Positions 63,525 to 64,000 of a DNA stretch of 64,000 nucleotides are shown one piece after another. The notes under the pieces were generated by a model. It did no database searches and had not been told where the DNA came from. It saw only the letters and a list, made by a program, of their open reading frames with translations. The stretch is from JADLCB01 sp964398315 (GTDB taxonomy: Bacteria; Planctomycetota; Phycisphaerae; Tepidisphaerales; Tepidisphaeraceae), in NCBI GenBank assembly GCA_964398315.1, contig CAYNMV010000003.1, positions 62,001 to 126,000 of the forward strand, in the 5' to 3' direction. The translations under genes and the position numbers were made by a program. Within the stretch, counting starts at the first letter, position 1, and each line of letters begins with the position of its first letter.

Positions 63525-64000
63525 ATGAGCACTACCCAAGACCTCCTTGCCCGCGTCGGCCAGAGCCAGGACGAGACCGAGTTCTATACGCCGATGCCGC
63601 CGGGCTACCGCAGTGGCAAGCACAAGTACGTCGTCGTGGTCGGCACGGTGATGAGCGGCCTGGGCAAGGGGATCTTCGCCTCCTCGCTGGCCAAGCTGCT
63701 CAAGGACAAGGGCCTGACCGTCGCCCCCATCAAGATGGAGGGCTATCTCAACATCGACTCGGGCACCCTCAATCCCTACCGCCACGGCGAGGTCTTCGTA
63801 CTGGATGATGGGATGGAGTGCGACATGGACCTGGGCACCTATGAGCGCCTGCTCGACCAGGACCTGACCGGCGCCAACTTCACCACCAACGGACAGGTGC
63901 TCTCCGGGGTGCTGAAAAAGGAGCGCGAGGGGGGCTATCTTGGCCGTGATGTCCAGGTCATCCCGCATGTCACCGGTGAAGTGAAGCTGCGCCTGCGCGA
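63525..64000 (+). CDS. pyrG: CTP synthase, 3' end cut by window
   Basis: PyrG makes CTP from UTP with glutamine as nitrogen source. 158 residues of the N-terminal synthetase domain are visible: the P-loop-like VVGTVMSGLGKGIFASSLA, YLNIDSGTLNPYRHGEVFVL, DDGMECDMDLGTYERLL, NFTT, and RDVQVIPHVTGEVK. The usual KLDPYxNxD segment reads KMEGYLNID, so Glu replaces an Asp that binds nucleotide or metal in the Escherichia coli enzyme. An extra ~32 residues precede the family's normal start. The glutaminase domain lies beyond the window. ATG 63525 is preferred; no strong ribosome site is visible. Confidence 0.9.
   Translation, partial: MSTTQDLLARVGQSQDETEFYTPMPPGYRSGKHKYVVVVGTVMSGLGKGIFASSLAKLLKDKGLTVAPIKMEGYLNIDSGTLNPYRHGEVFVLDDGMECDMDLGTYERLLDQDLTGANFTTNGQVLSGVLKKEREGGYLGRDVQVIPHVTGEVKLRLR

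Overview
This 64 kb window is high-GC bacterial DNA that looks like a member of the Planctomycetota, most likely the class Phycisphaerae. The signs are a PEP-CTERM surface protein, a prepilin-like protein ending in the H-X9-DG motif, a DUF4139 protein, DUF4838 and DUF4832 proteins, and lipopolysaccharide genes (kdsB and an LptC/OstA-like protein) that imply an outer membrane. No rRNA, tRNA, CRISPR array, transposase or phage gene was seen. The placement is an inference from gene content. Three perfect copies of TGTTCCACGTGGAACA (1467-1482, 1489-1504, 33766-33781) match the ParB-binding parS site and suggest an origin-proximal position.

Layout. 1-7.8 kb: the end of leuA, a parS pair, purE, a giant LptC/OstA-like protein and a DUF4139 protein. 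7.8-8.4 kb: a gene-free stretch with a terminator. 8.4-27.9 kb: an accessory cluster entirely on the + strand, apparently for one carbohydrate. It holds a LacI-type regulator, a prepilin-like protein, a PEP-CTERM protein and its anchor-less paralogue, two DUF4838 proteins sharing an identical 1,841-bp core, a Gfo/Idh/MocA oxidoreductase, a fucose/arabinose-isomerase-like protein, an SGNH hydrolase, an unrecognised 812-aa protein, a binding-protein/permease fusion and a second permease with a very large periplasmic insertion. No ABC ATPase is encoded there. 28-47 kb: housekeeping genes (ligA, purH, bioA, bioD, xseB) mixed with hypothetical proteins, lipoproteins, an AsmA-like protein, a diguanylate cyclase and a DUF1848 protein. 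47.4-53.7 kb: a complete Mrp cation/proton antiporter operon in six overlapping or closely packed genes, with MrpA and MrpB fused. 53.8-55.1 kb: a SnoaL-like protein and a TetR regulator behind a promoter that carries a palindromic operator. 55.2-64 kb: a secreted protein, a DUF4832 protein, obgE, a cold-shock protein, an NtrB/NtrC-type two-component pair, ispF, kdsB and the start of pyrG.

How the genes work together. In the 8.4-27.9 kb cluster the SGNH hydrolase, the DUF4838 proteins and the 812-aa protein could release or trim a glycan at the surface. The two-gene ABC importer would bring sugars in, and the oxidoreductase and isomerase-like enzyme would convert them inside, under control of the LacI-type protein. 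This is inferred from families and gene order; the substrate is unknown. Elsewhere, several genes without a clear Shine-Dalgarno sequence have a -10-like hexamer only 6-11 nt before the start codon, which suggests leaderless transcripts.
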